A DNA stretch of 64,000 nucleotides from Bacteroidales bacterium (GCA_020201035.1 JAIVHO010000031.1:230122-294121); one strand, 5' to 3'; numbered from the stretch's first letter, positions 20,021 through 29,875 are shown. Program-made: numbers and translations. Notes: generated by a model not told the origin, from the sequence alone.

Positions 20021-21750
20021 ATCAGTACATCACGTTCAATATATTCTCTTCCGGCTATATCTGTATAACCGCTATTTCCATTATCATCTCTCTTATCCTG
20101 GATAAGGGTAAGCAATTTCTTTGTTTCGGGGTTCCTTGAAGGAAGAGGCATTGAATGGTTCTCCTCGCCTCTCACTATCTGCCTGTATCTCTCCCTGGGA
20201 CCGTCAGCACCCGCTCCGAATCCGAGTCCTCCACCATTTACACAACCGCCTCTGCATACGACAACCTCAACAAAGTCAAATTTACGGCCTGCGTCCATAC
20301 CCTCCTTCAGGCGATCAAAAGAGGTTAATCCATCGACCACTGCAAAAAGGTAATCCCTTTTTGAGGTACTGAATGATATCTCACGGTATAAACCCGGTGT
20401 GCGAAACCTTTTTATGTCCTGGGAAGTTAATCCCGGACCTCCCTCTGTCTCTGACAGAATTCTGGCGACCCCTTCGGCCACGCCGCCTGAAATTTCTGCC
20501 AAATCTGCCGTAAAGCTCCTGAGGGACAGCGGTTCGTCAGCAAAGCCCGATCCACTGGCTGCAAGGTCAATTCCATACAACTTGAGCAATCTGACAAGTT
20601 CCCTTACCGTCAGCACAGAATCAACGCCTGGCTGCGCTCCCTGGATAAGATTGTCTCTTCTGGCATCAAATTTTGCTGCCAGGCATGGTGAAACACTTAC
20701 CCTTCTTACTTTTACTTCCTCCCTACCCGCCTCTTCTCCCTGAATAAGCGGTATCAGTGTTCCTGTTATTAACTGCGGGGTTTTCAGTTTTGATATATCT
20801 TTCAGAAGGTTATGACCCGACTGCTCCGCATGCTTTATCCAGGAAGGACAATGGGATGAATAAATTGGTGTATCCCTGCCGTTCTCCCTCCCTGTCGCCA
20901 GCTCTTCAGCCAGCAGCGATAGCATAATATCTGTTCCGGAGCCTGTTGAATAGATTCTGTGAAAACCTATATTCCTGAGTGCACTGTTGAGCTGCCTTTC
21001 AAAAAGAGCGGTAAATCTTAACCCCATCTCCTCTGCCACTCCATATGCTGCAAGAGGGGAATAGAACAATGCAGTGAGGGTCTTCTCATCTGCAAGATAG
21101 TCCTCCACCTCTGAGATCGAGCTTTTCTCATGCAGTGCACTGGTAGGACACACCTTAACACACTGTCCGCAAAAAAGGCAATTTGAAAGATTAAGATCAT
21201 AATCCATTGCCACCCCGATATGGGTATTCTCGCCGCGTGAAAGAAAATCAAAAGTTCCTGCTCCCACCTCCTCTTCACAAACTCTTACACATCTGCCACA
21301 TACAATGCATTTTACCGGTTCCCTGGTTATTGCCTCTCCTGAGAGATCACCCTTGCGGCCCTGCTTCTGATAGTTACCCTGTTGTTTTTCACGAAGATTG
21401 AGTTCATAGGCAAGGTTCTGCAGTTCACATGCCAGGTTACGGTCACACGACAGGCAGTCGTGTGGATGACTTGAAAGCAGTAGTTCAACTATTGTACGCC
21501 TTGCCTCCACAACCCTGGAAGAGTGTGTTTTAATCTTCATCCATTCAGATACCGGCTGTGAGCAGGCAGTTACCAGTGAGGGTGATCCCTCCACCTCCAC
21601 CACACATATCCTGCATGCACCTGTAGGCGTTAAGCCGGGCAGTCTGCAGAATGTTGGAATATCAATACCGTTACTGTTAAGGGCAGAGAGAATGGTCTCA
21701 CCCTTTTCAGCCTTTATCCTTCTGCCGTTTACTTCAATAATTACATGCAT
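20017..21750 (-). CDS. hydA: [FeFe]-hydrogenase HydA-like subunit with atypical H-cluster motifs
   Basis: NuoG-like N-terminus (2Fe-2S, HPHDCLSCDRNLACELQ), ferredoxin clusters, L1 YSSHCPSW, L2 SVSPCLAAKFD, L3 EVVVCRGGCVNGGG. Confidence 0.88.
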   Translation of the reverse strand: MHVIIEVNGRRIKAEKGETILSALNSNGIDIPTFCRLPGLTPTGACRICVVEVEGSPSLVTACSQPVSEWMKIKTHSSRVVEARRTIVELLLSSHPHDCLSCDRNLACELQNLAYELNLREKQQGNYQKQGRKGDLSGEAITREPVKCIVCGRCVRVCEEEVGAGTFDFLSRGENTHIGVAMDYDLNLSNCLFCGQCVKVCPTSALHEKSSISEVEDYLADEKTLTALFYSPLAAYGVAEEMGLRFTALFERQLNSALRNIGFHRIYSTGSGTDIMLSLLAEELATGRENGRDTPIYSSHCPSWIKHAEQSGHNLLKDISKLKTPQLITGTLIPLIQGEEAGREEVKVRRVSVSPCLAAKFDARRDNLIQGAQPGVDSVLTVRELVRLLKLYGIDLAASGSGFADEPLSLRSFTADLAEISGGVAEGVARILSETEGGPGLTSQDIKRFRTPGLYREISFSTSKRDYLFAVVDGLTSFDRLKEGMDAGRKFDFVEVVVCRGGCVNGGGLGFGAGADGPRERYRQIVRGEENHSMPLPSRNPETKKLLTLIQDKRDDNGNSGYTDIAGREYIERDVLM

Positions 21751-21752
21751 GA

Positions 21753-23705
21753 TTATCTAACAATTACTGCCCCGAATTTACAAACCTCAAAACAGAGCCC
21801 GCATCCGGCACATCTCTCCTCCACAATAAAGTGAGGCTGCAGCCTGGTACCATATATGGCTCCTGCCGGACATCTCACGGCACACAGGGTACATCCTGTA
21901 CACTTTTCAACATCGATAGAAAAAATCCTCAGTCCCCTGCAGTGACCGGTTCTGCAGATACGGTCAAATATATGCTCCTCAAGCTCCGCCCTGAATCCGG
22001 TCATAAGATCAAGCAGCAGGTTGGGCGCATTTTGTCCCAATCCGCATAACGACGTCTCCTTCATAACCCTTGCAATTGTCTCAAGCTGCATTACACCCCT
22101 GAACCTTGAAAGAGCACTCTCGCCTTCCGCTTCCGAGGGCCTTGAGGTAACTGAATTCATAATATAATGCAATCTGCCGGTACCCTCACGGCATGGAATA
22201 CACTTACCACAGCTCTGGTCTTTTAAAAATGCAAGAGAATACCTTACCAGATCAACCAGGCAGGTAGCTTCACCCAAAAGCACCACTCCTCCTGAGCCGA
22301 GTGAAACGGATTGATTGGCCGCTTCATCAAAATCAATCTTTAATCCTGTTGCTGCAGGAGGAAGGATATGGCCGGCCGGACCGCCAAGCAGCACTCCCTT
22401 CAGTTCATCTCCTCCCACAACACCGTCACAGACATTATTTATCAGATAGTCTATGCTTTTGCCCATCTCCACCTCAACCAGTCCTTTGAGCCTGGCATCT
22501 CCCGTAACATAAAACAGTTTTGTCCCTGGACATCCTTCACTGCCTGTTCCCCGGTAATGATCAGGACCATCCCTCATAATAACCGGAATGTTAGCGAGTG
22601 TTTCAGGATTATTTATTATTGTGGGAAACCCCTTGTATCCGTTGGTGGCAGGATAGGGCGGCTTCAGCTGTGGCATGCCTCTTTTCCCCTCCAGACTGCT
22701 GATCAAGGCAGTCTCTTCGCCACATACAAATGCACCGGGATTAATCCGTAGCTCTATATTAAAACTGAATCCGCTGTCAAAAATATCATATCCCAGGAGT
22801 CCGGTCGCACGTGCCGCCTCTATAGCCTCTGATACAACCCTTACGGCATAATCAGACCTGTTATGTATTGCTATTATCCCCTGGCCGGCACCCGTTGCAT
22901 ATCCGGCAATTGCCATTCCTTCAATAACAGAGTGGGGCTGAGTCTCAAGCAGCAGTGTATCGGTTGAACTTCCCGGATCACTCTCCATCGCATTGCACAC
23001 TATATACCTGGTAGCTGAATCGGTGGCAAGTGCATTTTTCCACTTTTCTGCTGTGAAATATCCCGATCCGCTCCTGCCCCTGAGCTGCGCAGCTTCTACG
23101 GTACTTACAACCTCTTCCATTGTAAAATTACGGATCGTCCTTACCAGACTTGTATATCCACCACGTGCAATGTAACCTGCTGCATCAGATGGATTATAAC
23201 AATTAAAATTATTCAGTACCTGCCTTCTCTGAGAAACAATCCATTTAATGTCATCTACCCAGACAATACCCGGCCAGGCCTCAAAACCCCTGTTCCCCTG
23301 TTGTCCTATAAGGTCACTCTCAGGTATATCATTATGGAAAACACCATTAATGACACCATCTATTTTTTCCGGCGTTACATTCCTGAATATCAATCTGTTT
23401 CTGCCAGGCATCTGTACAGACACCATGGGAATATAGTTTAAAGGCCCCTGATAGCCGGCAGCCACAAGATCGGCCTCAATATCATGATCGTCCATAAACT
23501 CCCTGACTGCCCGCCAGGTATCCATTGCCCCTGCAAGTATGGCACCACCGGAGAATCCAACCCTGATAACAGGCCTCACAACCTTGTCGCCACGCAACAT
23601 GGCAAGCCTTACCCTATCTTCAGAGGCGGGTCCGGTTTCGTGAGCCGAAAGAAGTATCCTCTTTAGAAAAGAGATCTCATTTTCAAGCCGAGCAGACTTA
23701 TTCAT
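21753..23705 (-). CDS. hydB: [FeFe]-hydrogenase HydB-like (NuoF-like) subunit
   Basis: RGRSGSGYFTAEKW, GAFVCGEETALISSLEG, CGKCIPCREGT; C-terminal 2x[4Fe-4S]. Confidence 0.93.
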   Translation of the reverse strand: MNKSARLENEISFLKRILLSAHETGPASEDRVRLAMLRGDKVVRPVIRVGFSGGAILAGAMDTWRAVREFMDDHDIEADLVAAGYQGPLNYIPMVSVQMPGRNRLIFRNVTPEKIDGVINGVFHNDIPESDLIGQQGNRGFEAWPGIVWVDDIKWIVSQRRQVLNNFNCYNPSDAAGYIARGGYTSLVRTIRNFTMEEVVSTVEAAQLRGRSGSGYFTAEKWKNALATDSATRYIVCNAMESDPGSSTDTLLLETQPHSVIEGMAIAGYATGAGQGIIAIHNRSDYAVRVVSEAIEAARATGLLGYDIFDSGFSFNIELRINPGAFVCGEETALISSLEGKRGMPQLKPPYPATNGYKGFPTIINNPETLANIPVIMRDGPDHYRGTGSEGCPGTKLFYVTGDARLKGLVEVEMGKSIDYLINNVCDGVVGGDELKGVLLGGPAGHILPPAATGLKIDFDEAANQSVSLGSGGVVLLGEATCLVDLVRYSLAFLKDQSCGKCIPCREGTGRLHYIMNSVTSRPSEAEGESALSRFRGVMQLETIARVMKETSLCGLGQNAPNLLLDLMTGFRAELEEHIFDRICRTGHCRGLRIFSIDVEKCTGCTLCAVRCPAGAIYGTRLQPHFIVEERCAGCGLCFEVCKFGAVIVR

Positions 23706-24213
23706 TTTTTATCCCCTTGATAAATTTTCTGATCCCGGCCACAGGATCATCTCCATCTTCAAACAACACAGGTTCTCCATTATAAAGAACAACGGGGCCC
23801 TTCTGACAGGCACCACGACACCCTGTAAGATCAAGACTCCACTGCGAATCAGTGCTTACACCACCGGGTAATACACCCGTCTCATCTTCAATCATACGGG
23901 TGATCATCTCCGATCCTCTCATCCAGCATGTTGCCCCGCAGCATACAACAAAATGGTTACTGCCCCTCCTCCTGAACCTGAATTCATCATAGAACGTGGC
24001 AAGGGAGTATATCCTGGCAGTACTGATGCCCAGATATTCTCCTGTCACTGCAACAGCCTCCTCGTCAATAAAGCCCCTCTCCTCCTGTATCTTCATAAGG
24101 ATTGGAATCAGATGCTCCCTTGATGCTCCGGTGTATTGTCTGAATATATTTGACAGATAGTTTTCCATTCCCTCTGAATAACTAAAAACCTGTTTAAAAC
24201 GTGATTTGCACAA
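23698..24213 (-). CDS. hydC: [FeFe]-hydrogenase HydC-like (NuoE-like) subunit; likely start at ATG 24168
   Basis: CCGATCWMRGS ... TGCRGACQKGPVVLYN 2Fe-2S motifs. Confidence 0.9.
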   Translation of the reverse strand: MCKSRFKQVFSYSEGMENYLSNIFRQYTGASREHLIPILMKIQEERGFIDEEAVAVTGEYLGISTARIYSLATFYDEFRFRRRGSNHFVVCCGATCWMRGSEMITRMIEDETGVLPGGVSTDSQWSLDLTGCRGACQKGPVVLYNGEPVLFEDGDDPVAGIRKFIKGIKNE

Positions 24214-24265
24214 ATATAAAAATAATTATAATTGTTATCACTAAAACAGTGTTATTTTATTAACA
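24211..24265 (-). promoter_or_regulatory. Putative hydCBA promoter with Rex-like palindrome
   Basis: Minus-strand TATATTTG (-7 box) at 24218-24211, 43-50 bp before ATG 24168; palindrome TGTTAttttatTAACA at 24250-24265. Confidence 0.4.
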
Positions 24266-24552
24266 TCTTAGGACAACGACCATCCTCCATCTGCATTTTC
24301 CCGCCCTGCAATACTTAAGCAAGACGCAAAAGTTGAAAAAAGGAAGAGAGTTAACACCGAAGGCACCTGACAGGCAGTTTCCCTATTTGCTTCAGGTTTC
24401 AGTTAAATATATAGCGCTGGATATCATCTTTTTAATAATGCCAAAAGCTGTTTAAGTCTCCATCTGCGCCATACCGGAAAGCAATCTTTTAAAATATTTA
24501 AGGAATTGTTATTCAGGAATTATGTATTTTTGAACTGTTATTACAAAAACAG

Positions 24553-24810
24553 GTGACTTTGTCAAAAACATATAACATAACGATTTGCATGGGAAGTTCC
24601 TGTTTCTCAAGGGGCAATAAAGAGATACTTGAGAAAATAAGAGAATTTATAACAAGGCATCACCTTACCGACAGGGTTATTCTACGGGGATCACATTGTC
24701 TGGGAAACTGCAGTAAAGGTCCATCGATGATTGTTGATGACAGGCTTATCTCTCCTCTCTCAATAGTCACAATTGACTCAATTCTGGAGAAAGAGCTGAA
24801 AACCGGATAA
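24553..24810 (+). CDS. Thioredoxin-like [2Fe-2S] ferredoxin (stand-alone NuoE C-domain-like)
   Basis: CMGSSCFSRGN ... HCLGNCSKGPSMIVD; GTG or TTG start. Confidence 0.85.
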   Translation: MTLSKTYNITICMGSSCFSRGNKEILEKIREFITRHHLTDRVILRGSHCLGNCSKGPSMIVDDRLISPLSIVTIDSILEKELKTG

Positions 24811-24919
24811 ATGGTATTATACCCCAGGGCAAGCCCTGGATCCTTCTTTCCGGGGCAAGCCCCGGGGAATTTAACCACACCCTCTCGTCCGCCGAAGCGG
24901 AACGCGAAGGTGGATTAAA
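24808..24919 (+). repeat. 112-bp interspersed palindromic element, copy 3
   Basis: One substitution (ctggaTcc) relative to copy 1; its first three bases are the stop codon of the 24553-24810 gene. Confidence 0.97.
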
Positions 24920-24929
24920 AACAGAGACT

Positions 24930-26795
24930 ATGTCAAATAATGATCCGGTAATATTTATCAATAACAAGAAGTGTAACAACTCATATTCCTGCGTCAGGGT
25001 TTGCCCTGTCAAAGCGATAGAAGTAACTCCGGGAAGGGAGCATCCTGTGATACTGCCCAACAGATGCATAGGGTGCGGACTATGTTTTATTGCATGTGCA
25101 ACAGGAGCAGTTGAGTACAGAAATTCAACAGGATCAGTTAAGTCAGCACTTGAATCTGACACTCGTACAGTGGCCCTGGTGGCTCCCAGTATTGCATCAG
25201 AATTTGATGATATAACGGATTACCGCAAGCTGGTTGCAATGATCAGGTCACTCGGTTTTGATTATGTACATGAAGTATCCTTTGCCGTTGATATAGTTGC
25301 ATCGGCCTACCGGCAGCTGTTCGAAGAGAGTGGGGGCAAATATTATATTACTTCAAACTGCCCTTCAATAGTAAAGATGGTAAGGAAGTATTACCCTGAG
25401 ATGGTCCCAAATCTTGCCCCGGTTGTCTCTCCGGCAATTGCGGCCGGAATAATGGTAAAGAAAATCTACGGGGAGGAGATAAAAAGCGTCTTCATTGGCC
25501 CCTGTATTGATGCAAAGGATGAGATACTCTCTCACCCCGGGAAACCAGTTGACGAGGTACTTACATTCCTTGAACTTCGTGAACTTTTCAGCCTGCAATC
25601 GGTACAGGAAAAAAATGTTTCATTCTCTGACTTTGACCCGCCACACGGCAACTGGGGCGCACTTTACCCCATTCCCGCCGGCATATTGCATGCTGCAGGT
25701 ATTAAACGCGATCTGATGGAGAGTGGAATTATCACAGCATCAGGAAGGGAGGAGTCAATAGAGGCACTTAACGACTTTAATAAACACATTGATACAATCA
25801 GGCACCACTTTAATCTCTTTATTTGCCACGGCTGTCTGCTCGGACCCGGAATGGAACACCATAATGAAAGATTCAGAAGGCGTGACCTCGTAAGAAAATA
25901 TTCTGCAAAAAGGGTAAATACGCTGGATAAGGAGGAATGGACCGGGGCAATGAACAAATGGTCAGAGCTGGATCTTTCCGCATCATTCACTCCTGACGAC
26001 CGGCGACTTCCGGAACCACCTGAAGAGGCTATAGATGAGGTGCTTAAAATAATCGGCAAGGAGAATGACAGCAATGATGGCGACTGCCGTGCATGCGGAT
26101 ATGAATCGTGTCGCGACTTCGCCGTAACTGTTGCCCAGGGACTTACAATACCAGAGATGTGCCATAAATTCAATATTCGAAACAAGGAGGATTATATTGA
26201 GAAGCTGCGTAAGACAAACAAAAAACTGGCTGAAACAAGAAAGGCACTGATGGAATCGGAGAAAACAGCCCTGCGCGAAAGCGAAACGGCCCTGGAAGCT
26301 TCTGAAACTCTCAGCTCAATGATAGAAAAGCTTCCGTCAGGAGTAGTGATTGTTGATAATCACCTTAAGGTGGTGCATTCAAACAGTGCATTTATAACGC
26401 TGCTTGGAGAGGATGCCACATCTGTGGCTGAGGTTATCCCGGGACTTATGGGAGCAGATATTAAGTCTCTCCTTCCTTTTAATATATACAATATGTTCAG
26501 CTATTCACTGAAACAGGATGAACCTGTAGTAAGCCGGGATATAAGCCTGGGAGACAGGATGCTGAATGTTTCAGTTTTCCCTATCACACCCAAAAAAATT
26601 GCAGGAGCTATCCTGAGGGATATCTACTCTCCCGAAGTGCATGGAGAAGAGGTAATCACCAGAATCACGGATGTTATTGACAAAAATCTGGCGATGGTGC
26701 AAAAAATAGGTTTTCTGCTGGGAGAAGGGGCCTCTGAGACAGAGAAGATGCTCAACTCGATCCTTGAATCGTATAAAAAAGTAAAAAGAGATTGA
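24930..26795 (+). CDS. Sensory [FeFe]-hydrogenase-like protein with Fe-S motif and C-terminal PAS domain
   Basis: 2x[4Fe-4S], L1 YYITSNCPS, L2 VFIGPCIDAKDE, L3 LFICHGCLLGPGM, CRACGYESC, PAS-like MIEKLPSGVVIVDNHLKVVHSN. Confidence 0.88.
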   Translation: MSNNDPVIFINNKKCNNSYSCVRVCPVKAIEVTPGREHPVILPNRCIGCGLCFIACATGAVEYRNSTGSVKSALESDTRTVALVAPSIASEFDDITDYRKLVAMIRSLGFDYVHEVSFAVDIVASAYRQLFEESGGKYYITSNCPSIVKMVRKYYPEMVPNLAPVVSPAIAAGIMVKKIYGEEIKSVFIGPCIDAKDEILSHPGKPVDEVLTFLELRELFSLQSVQEKNVSFSDFDPPHGNWGALYPIPAGILHAAGIKRDLMESGIITASGREESIEALNDFNKHIDTIRHHFNLFICHGCLLGPGMEHHNERFRRRDLVRKYSAKRVNTLDKEEWTGAMNKWSELDLSASFTPDDRRLPEPPEEAIDEVLKIIGKENDSNDGDCRACGYESCRDFAVTVAQGLTIPEMCHKFNIRNKEDYIEKLRKTNKKLAETRKALMESEKTALRESETALEASETLSSMIEKLPSGVVIVDNHLKVVHSNSAFITLLGEDATSVAEVIPGLMGADIKSLLPFNIYNMFSYSLKQDEPVVSRDISLGDRMLNVSVFPITPKKIAGAILRDIYSPEVHGEEVITRITDVIDKNLAMVQKIGFLLGEGASETEKMLNSILESYKKVKRD

Positions 26796-26841
26796 TTACA
26801 TTGCAGGCATAGTAAATCAGGCTGAAACAATTTAATAACTA

Positions 26842-28023
26842 TTGAGAAACGAATTTCATACAGAAGTTGACTGCCGGCAGAAAAATCATCATGATTCAAG
26901 AATCTGCGGCGATGTCTTTCTCTCCAGAATGATAAAGGAGGAGAAGAGGATTATTGCTGTACTTTCCGATGGCATGGGTCACGGTGTTAAAGCCAATATT
27001 CTGGCCACCCTCAGCTCAACCATGGCACTTAACTTCACAATTGAGCATAAGGAGATTGAGCGCATTGCAGAGATAATTATGAATACCCTGCCGGTCTGTG
27101 CTGAAAGAAAGATAAGCTATGCCACCTTCTCCATCATTGACATTGATTCACAGGGATTTACCAGAATACTTGAATATGATAATCCCTTAGCCATAATCTT
27201 CAGGGGCCCTGCTGTTTTTACTCCACGCTGGGAGAAAGTAATGCTTAAAGGAGAAAACCACAGCGGTAAAATTCTGAATACCTGCAGTTTTACCGCAACC
27301 CTTGAAGACCGGATAGTGATTATGAGTGATGGAATAGTACAGAGCGGAATGGGCAGTGAAAAACACCCCTTTGGCTGGGGCAGGGAGAATGTTGAGAGTT
27401 ACGCCCTTTCTCTGATTGCCGGTGATCCTACTATTTCAGCCACCGCACTCTCCTCAAAAATCCTCAATATGGCTCATAAGAATGATGGGTACCAGCTAAA
27501 GGATGATGCCAGCTGCGCTACCGTTTATTTCAGGGAACCCAGGAAACTGCTTATATGTACAGGACCTCCTTTTGACAGTGAAAAAGACAGGGTGCTCGCC
27601 GGTATTGTTGAAAATTTCATTGGCAGGGTAATCCTGAGCGGTGGCACAACAGCCGACATAATTGCAAGGGAACTTGAGAGAAAAATCAATGACAACCTGG
27701 AATTTACCGATCCGGAGTTACCACCCGAAAGCTTTATGGAGGGAATAGAACTGGTAACTGAAGGGATACTTACACTCCAGAAAGTAAGCAGGATTATTGA
27801 TATTTACCCGAATCATACTCCCGGAAAGGGCCCTGCCGACAAAATTGTGAAACTGATAATGGACTCTGATGAGATATCCTTTATAATAGGAACCCGCATC
27901 AATGAAGCCCATCAGGACCCTACCCTGCCGGTAGATCTGGAGATAAGAAGGAATGTGGTGCGCAGGATAGCCGCCATGCTGGAAGAGAAATGGCTTAAAC
28001 AGGTTGATCTGGAGTATATCTGA
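26842..28023 (+). CDS. SpoIIE/PP2C-family serine phosphatase
   Basis: AVLSDGMGHGVKAN, IVIMSDGI, KDDASCATVYF; TTG start. Confidence 0.85.
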   Translation: MRNEFHTEVDCRQKNHHDSRICGDVFLSRMIKEEKRIIAVLSDGMGHGVKANILATLSSTMALNFTIEHKEIERIAEIIMNTLPVCAERKISYATFSIIDIDSQGFTRILEYDNPLAIIFRGPAVFTPRWEKVMLKGENHSGKILNTCSFTATLEDRIVIMSDGIVQSGMGSEKHPFGWGRENVESYALSLIAGDPTISATALSSKILNMAHKNDGYQLKDDASCATVYFREPRKLLICTGPPFDSEKDRVLAGIVENFIGRVILSGGTTADIIARELERKINDNLEFTDPELPPESFMEGIELVTEGILTLQKVSRIIDIYPNHTPGKGPADKIVKLIMDSDEISFIIGTRINEAHQDPTLPVDLEIRRNVVRRIAAMLEEKWLKQVDLEYI

Positions 28024-28110
28024 AACAACACCTGCCGCCTCCGGAATTGCTACAGGCTTAACATACCTTTCTTAACTACCAGCGCCTGAATTGTCAGCTA
28101 TCAGGCATTT

Positions 28111-28614
28111 CTATTCTTTATCGCCTCTTTTTAGGTGATAACTCTCAAGAAAATTAAAGAGAAGCCTGTGAACTCCAGGGAAGGCAACATCTTCAGGCAA
28201 TTGGTCAGCAAACTGAATACTGCCTATCTCTTCCCTGTCTATAATCTCGCCAAGTTCTCTTATAATGGCATAATAAAGCCTGCCGGATCCTGCTGCTCCA
28301 TCCCTGATTACAGTATAGGTAGCCACAGGTTCAATAATATAGCTGACAGCTCCGGTCTCCTCAACCAGTTCACGCTCTGCAGTCTCATCAGGAGTCTCCC
28401 CGGCCTCCACATGACCTGCCGGCATTCCCCAGTTACCCCTTCTGTTGTGATAAACAAAAACCCACTTACCAAGGTAGCGTGCTCCTATAATTGCATAGGT
28501 AAAGCCATGGGGCGGCTGATCATCATTGGAAGAAAATAGAACCTCTTCGTTCATCCGTTTCCTCTTAAAGAAAGAATACAATATAGTAATAACCCTTTTT
28601 AACACCGCCATCAT
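28111..28614 (-). CDS. NUDIX hydrolase
   Basis: Nudix box GHVEAGETPDETAERELVEETGA. Confidence 0.92.
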   Translation of the reverse strand: MMAVLKRVITILYSFFKRKRMNEEVLFSSNDDQPPHGFTYAIIGARYLGKWVFVYHNRRGNWGMPAGHVEAGETPDETAERELVEETGAVSYIIEPVATYTVIRDGAAGSGRLYYAIIRELGEIIDREEIGSIQFADQLPEDVAFPGVHRLLFNFLESYHLKRGDKE

Positions 28615-28645
28615 TGGCTATATTTGAATAGAAATAGAGTCAATA

Positions 28646-29827
28646 ATGGTGTTACAATTCATGCTGCTTCTGCTTCTGGATACCCTGTTCTATTTTACCC
28701 TGATAAAAAAAGAGGTAATCAAGAACAGGAAGGCCCTGTCGGTGACACTGGTACTCTCTGCCACACACTCCGGCATGATGGTCGTTAAAATAATTCAGAT
28801 ACTGGCATACAATGGGGATATAGCAGTAAATGAGCATATTGATAATTTGCTTGACCTTACACTCCTTTTTGCCGCAGGCTCTCTGCCCAAACTTGTGCTG
28901 ACAATTGCATCTTTGGTGGTCCGACAGGGAGCAAAAGGGAGGTCAGCCTCTCCTTTAATGCGTGCCGGCTGGATAACTGCATCAATCATAATAATCCTTG
29001 TTTTGTCGGGGACATACAGGGGAAGGTACAATTTTACCGTGGAGAAAATTACACTCCCGGTGGCGGGGCTGCATCCCGATCTCTGCTCACTCAGGATAGT
29101 ATTAATCTCAGACCTCCATCTGAGTTCATTCCATGATAATCCAGACAAGCTAAGTAAAGCAATGGAGATAACAGAATCTCTTGATCCTGATATAATTGTA
29201 AATGCAGGAGACTATGTTACCATTGGATGGAAGGAGATGGTGCCCTTTGTTGAAACCCTTGCCTCCGTCAAAGGCAGGTACGGCTCTGTTGGCATACCGG
29301 GAAATCATGATACGGGCATCTACCACCCATTATGGAATCAGGAGGAGATGGCTGATAACAGAAGAAGAATTAAGGAGATGATTATAGCCTCGGGCTCAAG
29401 GTACCTGAGCAACAGCCACACTTATTTCTCAATCGGAGATGCCATTGTATCCTTTACAGGAATAACATCGACAGGCAGAATCCCCGATATAATCTATGGC
29501 GATTCGGACCTTGCAAGGCCAACCGCTGACACGGCAGATTTCGCGGTACTTATCTCACACGATCCAAACTACTGGATTGAAAATCAACAGAAAGTTAAAA
29601 GCTTCGACCTTACTCTTGCAGGTCATACACACGGAATGCAGCTCGGTCTGATTGCAGGAAAATTACGTATCAGTCTGGCCGCAATTATCTTCCCCGTATG
29701 GAACGGACTTGAAAAAAGAGATTATGGAACACTGTATGTCAATCGCGGACTCGGAACTCTGGGATTTCCTTTCAGGATTGGTATGCCTCCGGAGATTACC
29801 CTAATTATTCTGCAGGGAGAGTCATAA
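28646..29827 (+). CDS. Membrane-anchored metallophosphoesterase
   Basis: N-terminal TM helices; LISDLHLS, NAGDYV, GIPGNHD, LAGHTHGMQ. Confidence 0.92.
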   Translation: MVLQFMLLLLLDTLFYFTLIKKEVIKNRKALSVTLVLSATHSGMMVVKIIQILAYNGDIAVNEHIDNLLDLTLLFAAGSLPKLVLTIASLVVRQGAKGRSASPLMRAGWITASIIIILVLSGTYRGRYNFTVEKITLPVAGLHPDLCSLRIVLISDLHLSSFHDNPDKLSKAMEITESLDPDIIVNAGDYVTIGWKEMVPFVETLASVKGRYGSVGIPGNHDTGIYHPLWNQEEMADNRRRIKEMIIASGSRYLSNSHTYFSIGDAIVSFTGITSTGRIPDIIYGDSDLARPTADTADFAVLISHDPNYWIENQQKVKSFDLTLAGHTHGMQLGLIAGKLRISLAAIIFPVWNGLEKRDYGTLYVNRGLGTLGFPFRIGMPPEITLIILQGES

Positions 29828-29875
29828 CCCTTTTTCAGATCAACAGATTGTTCCACTACCACCATTTGCAAAAAA

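Noticed and set aside
24767-25162. 131-aa minus-strand ORF
   Set aside because: Runs through element copy 3 (NPPSRSASADERVWLNSPGLAPER is the translated repeat) and antisense to the sensor gene.
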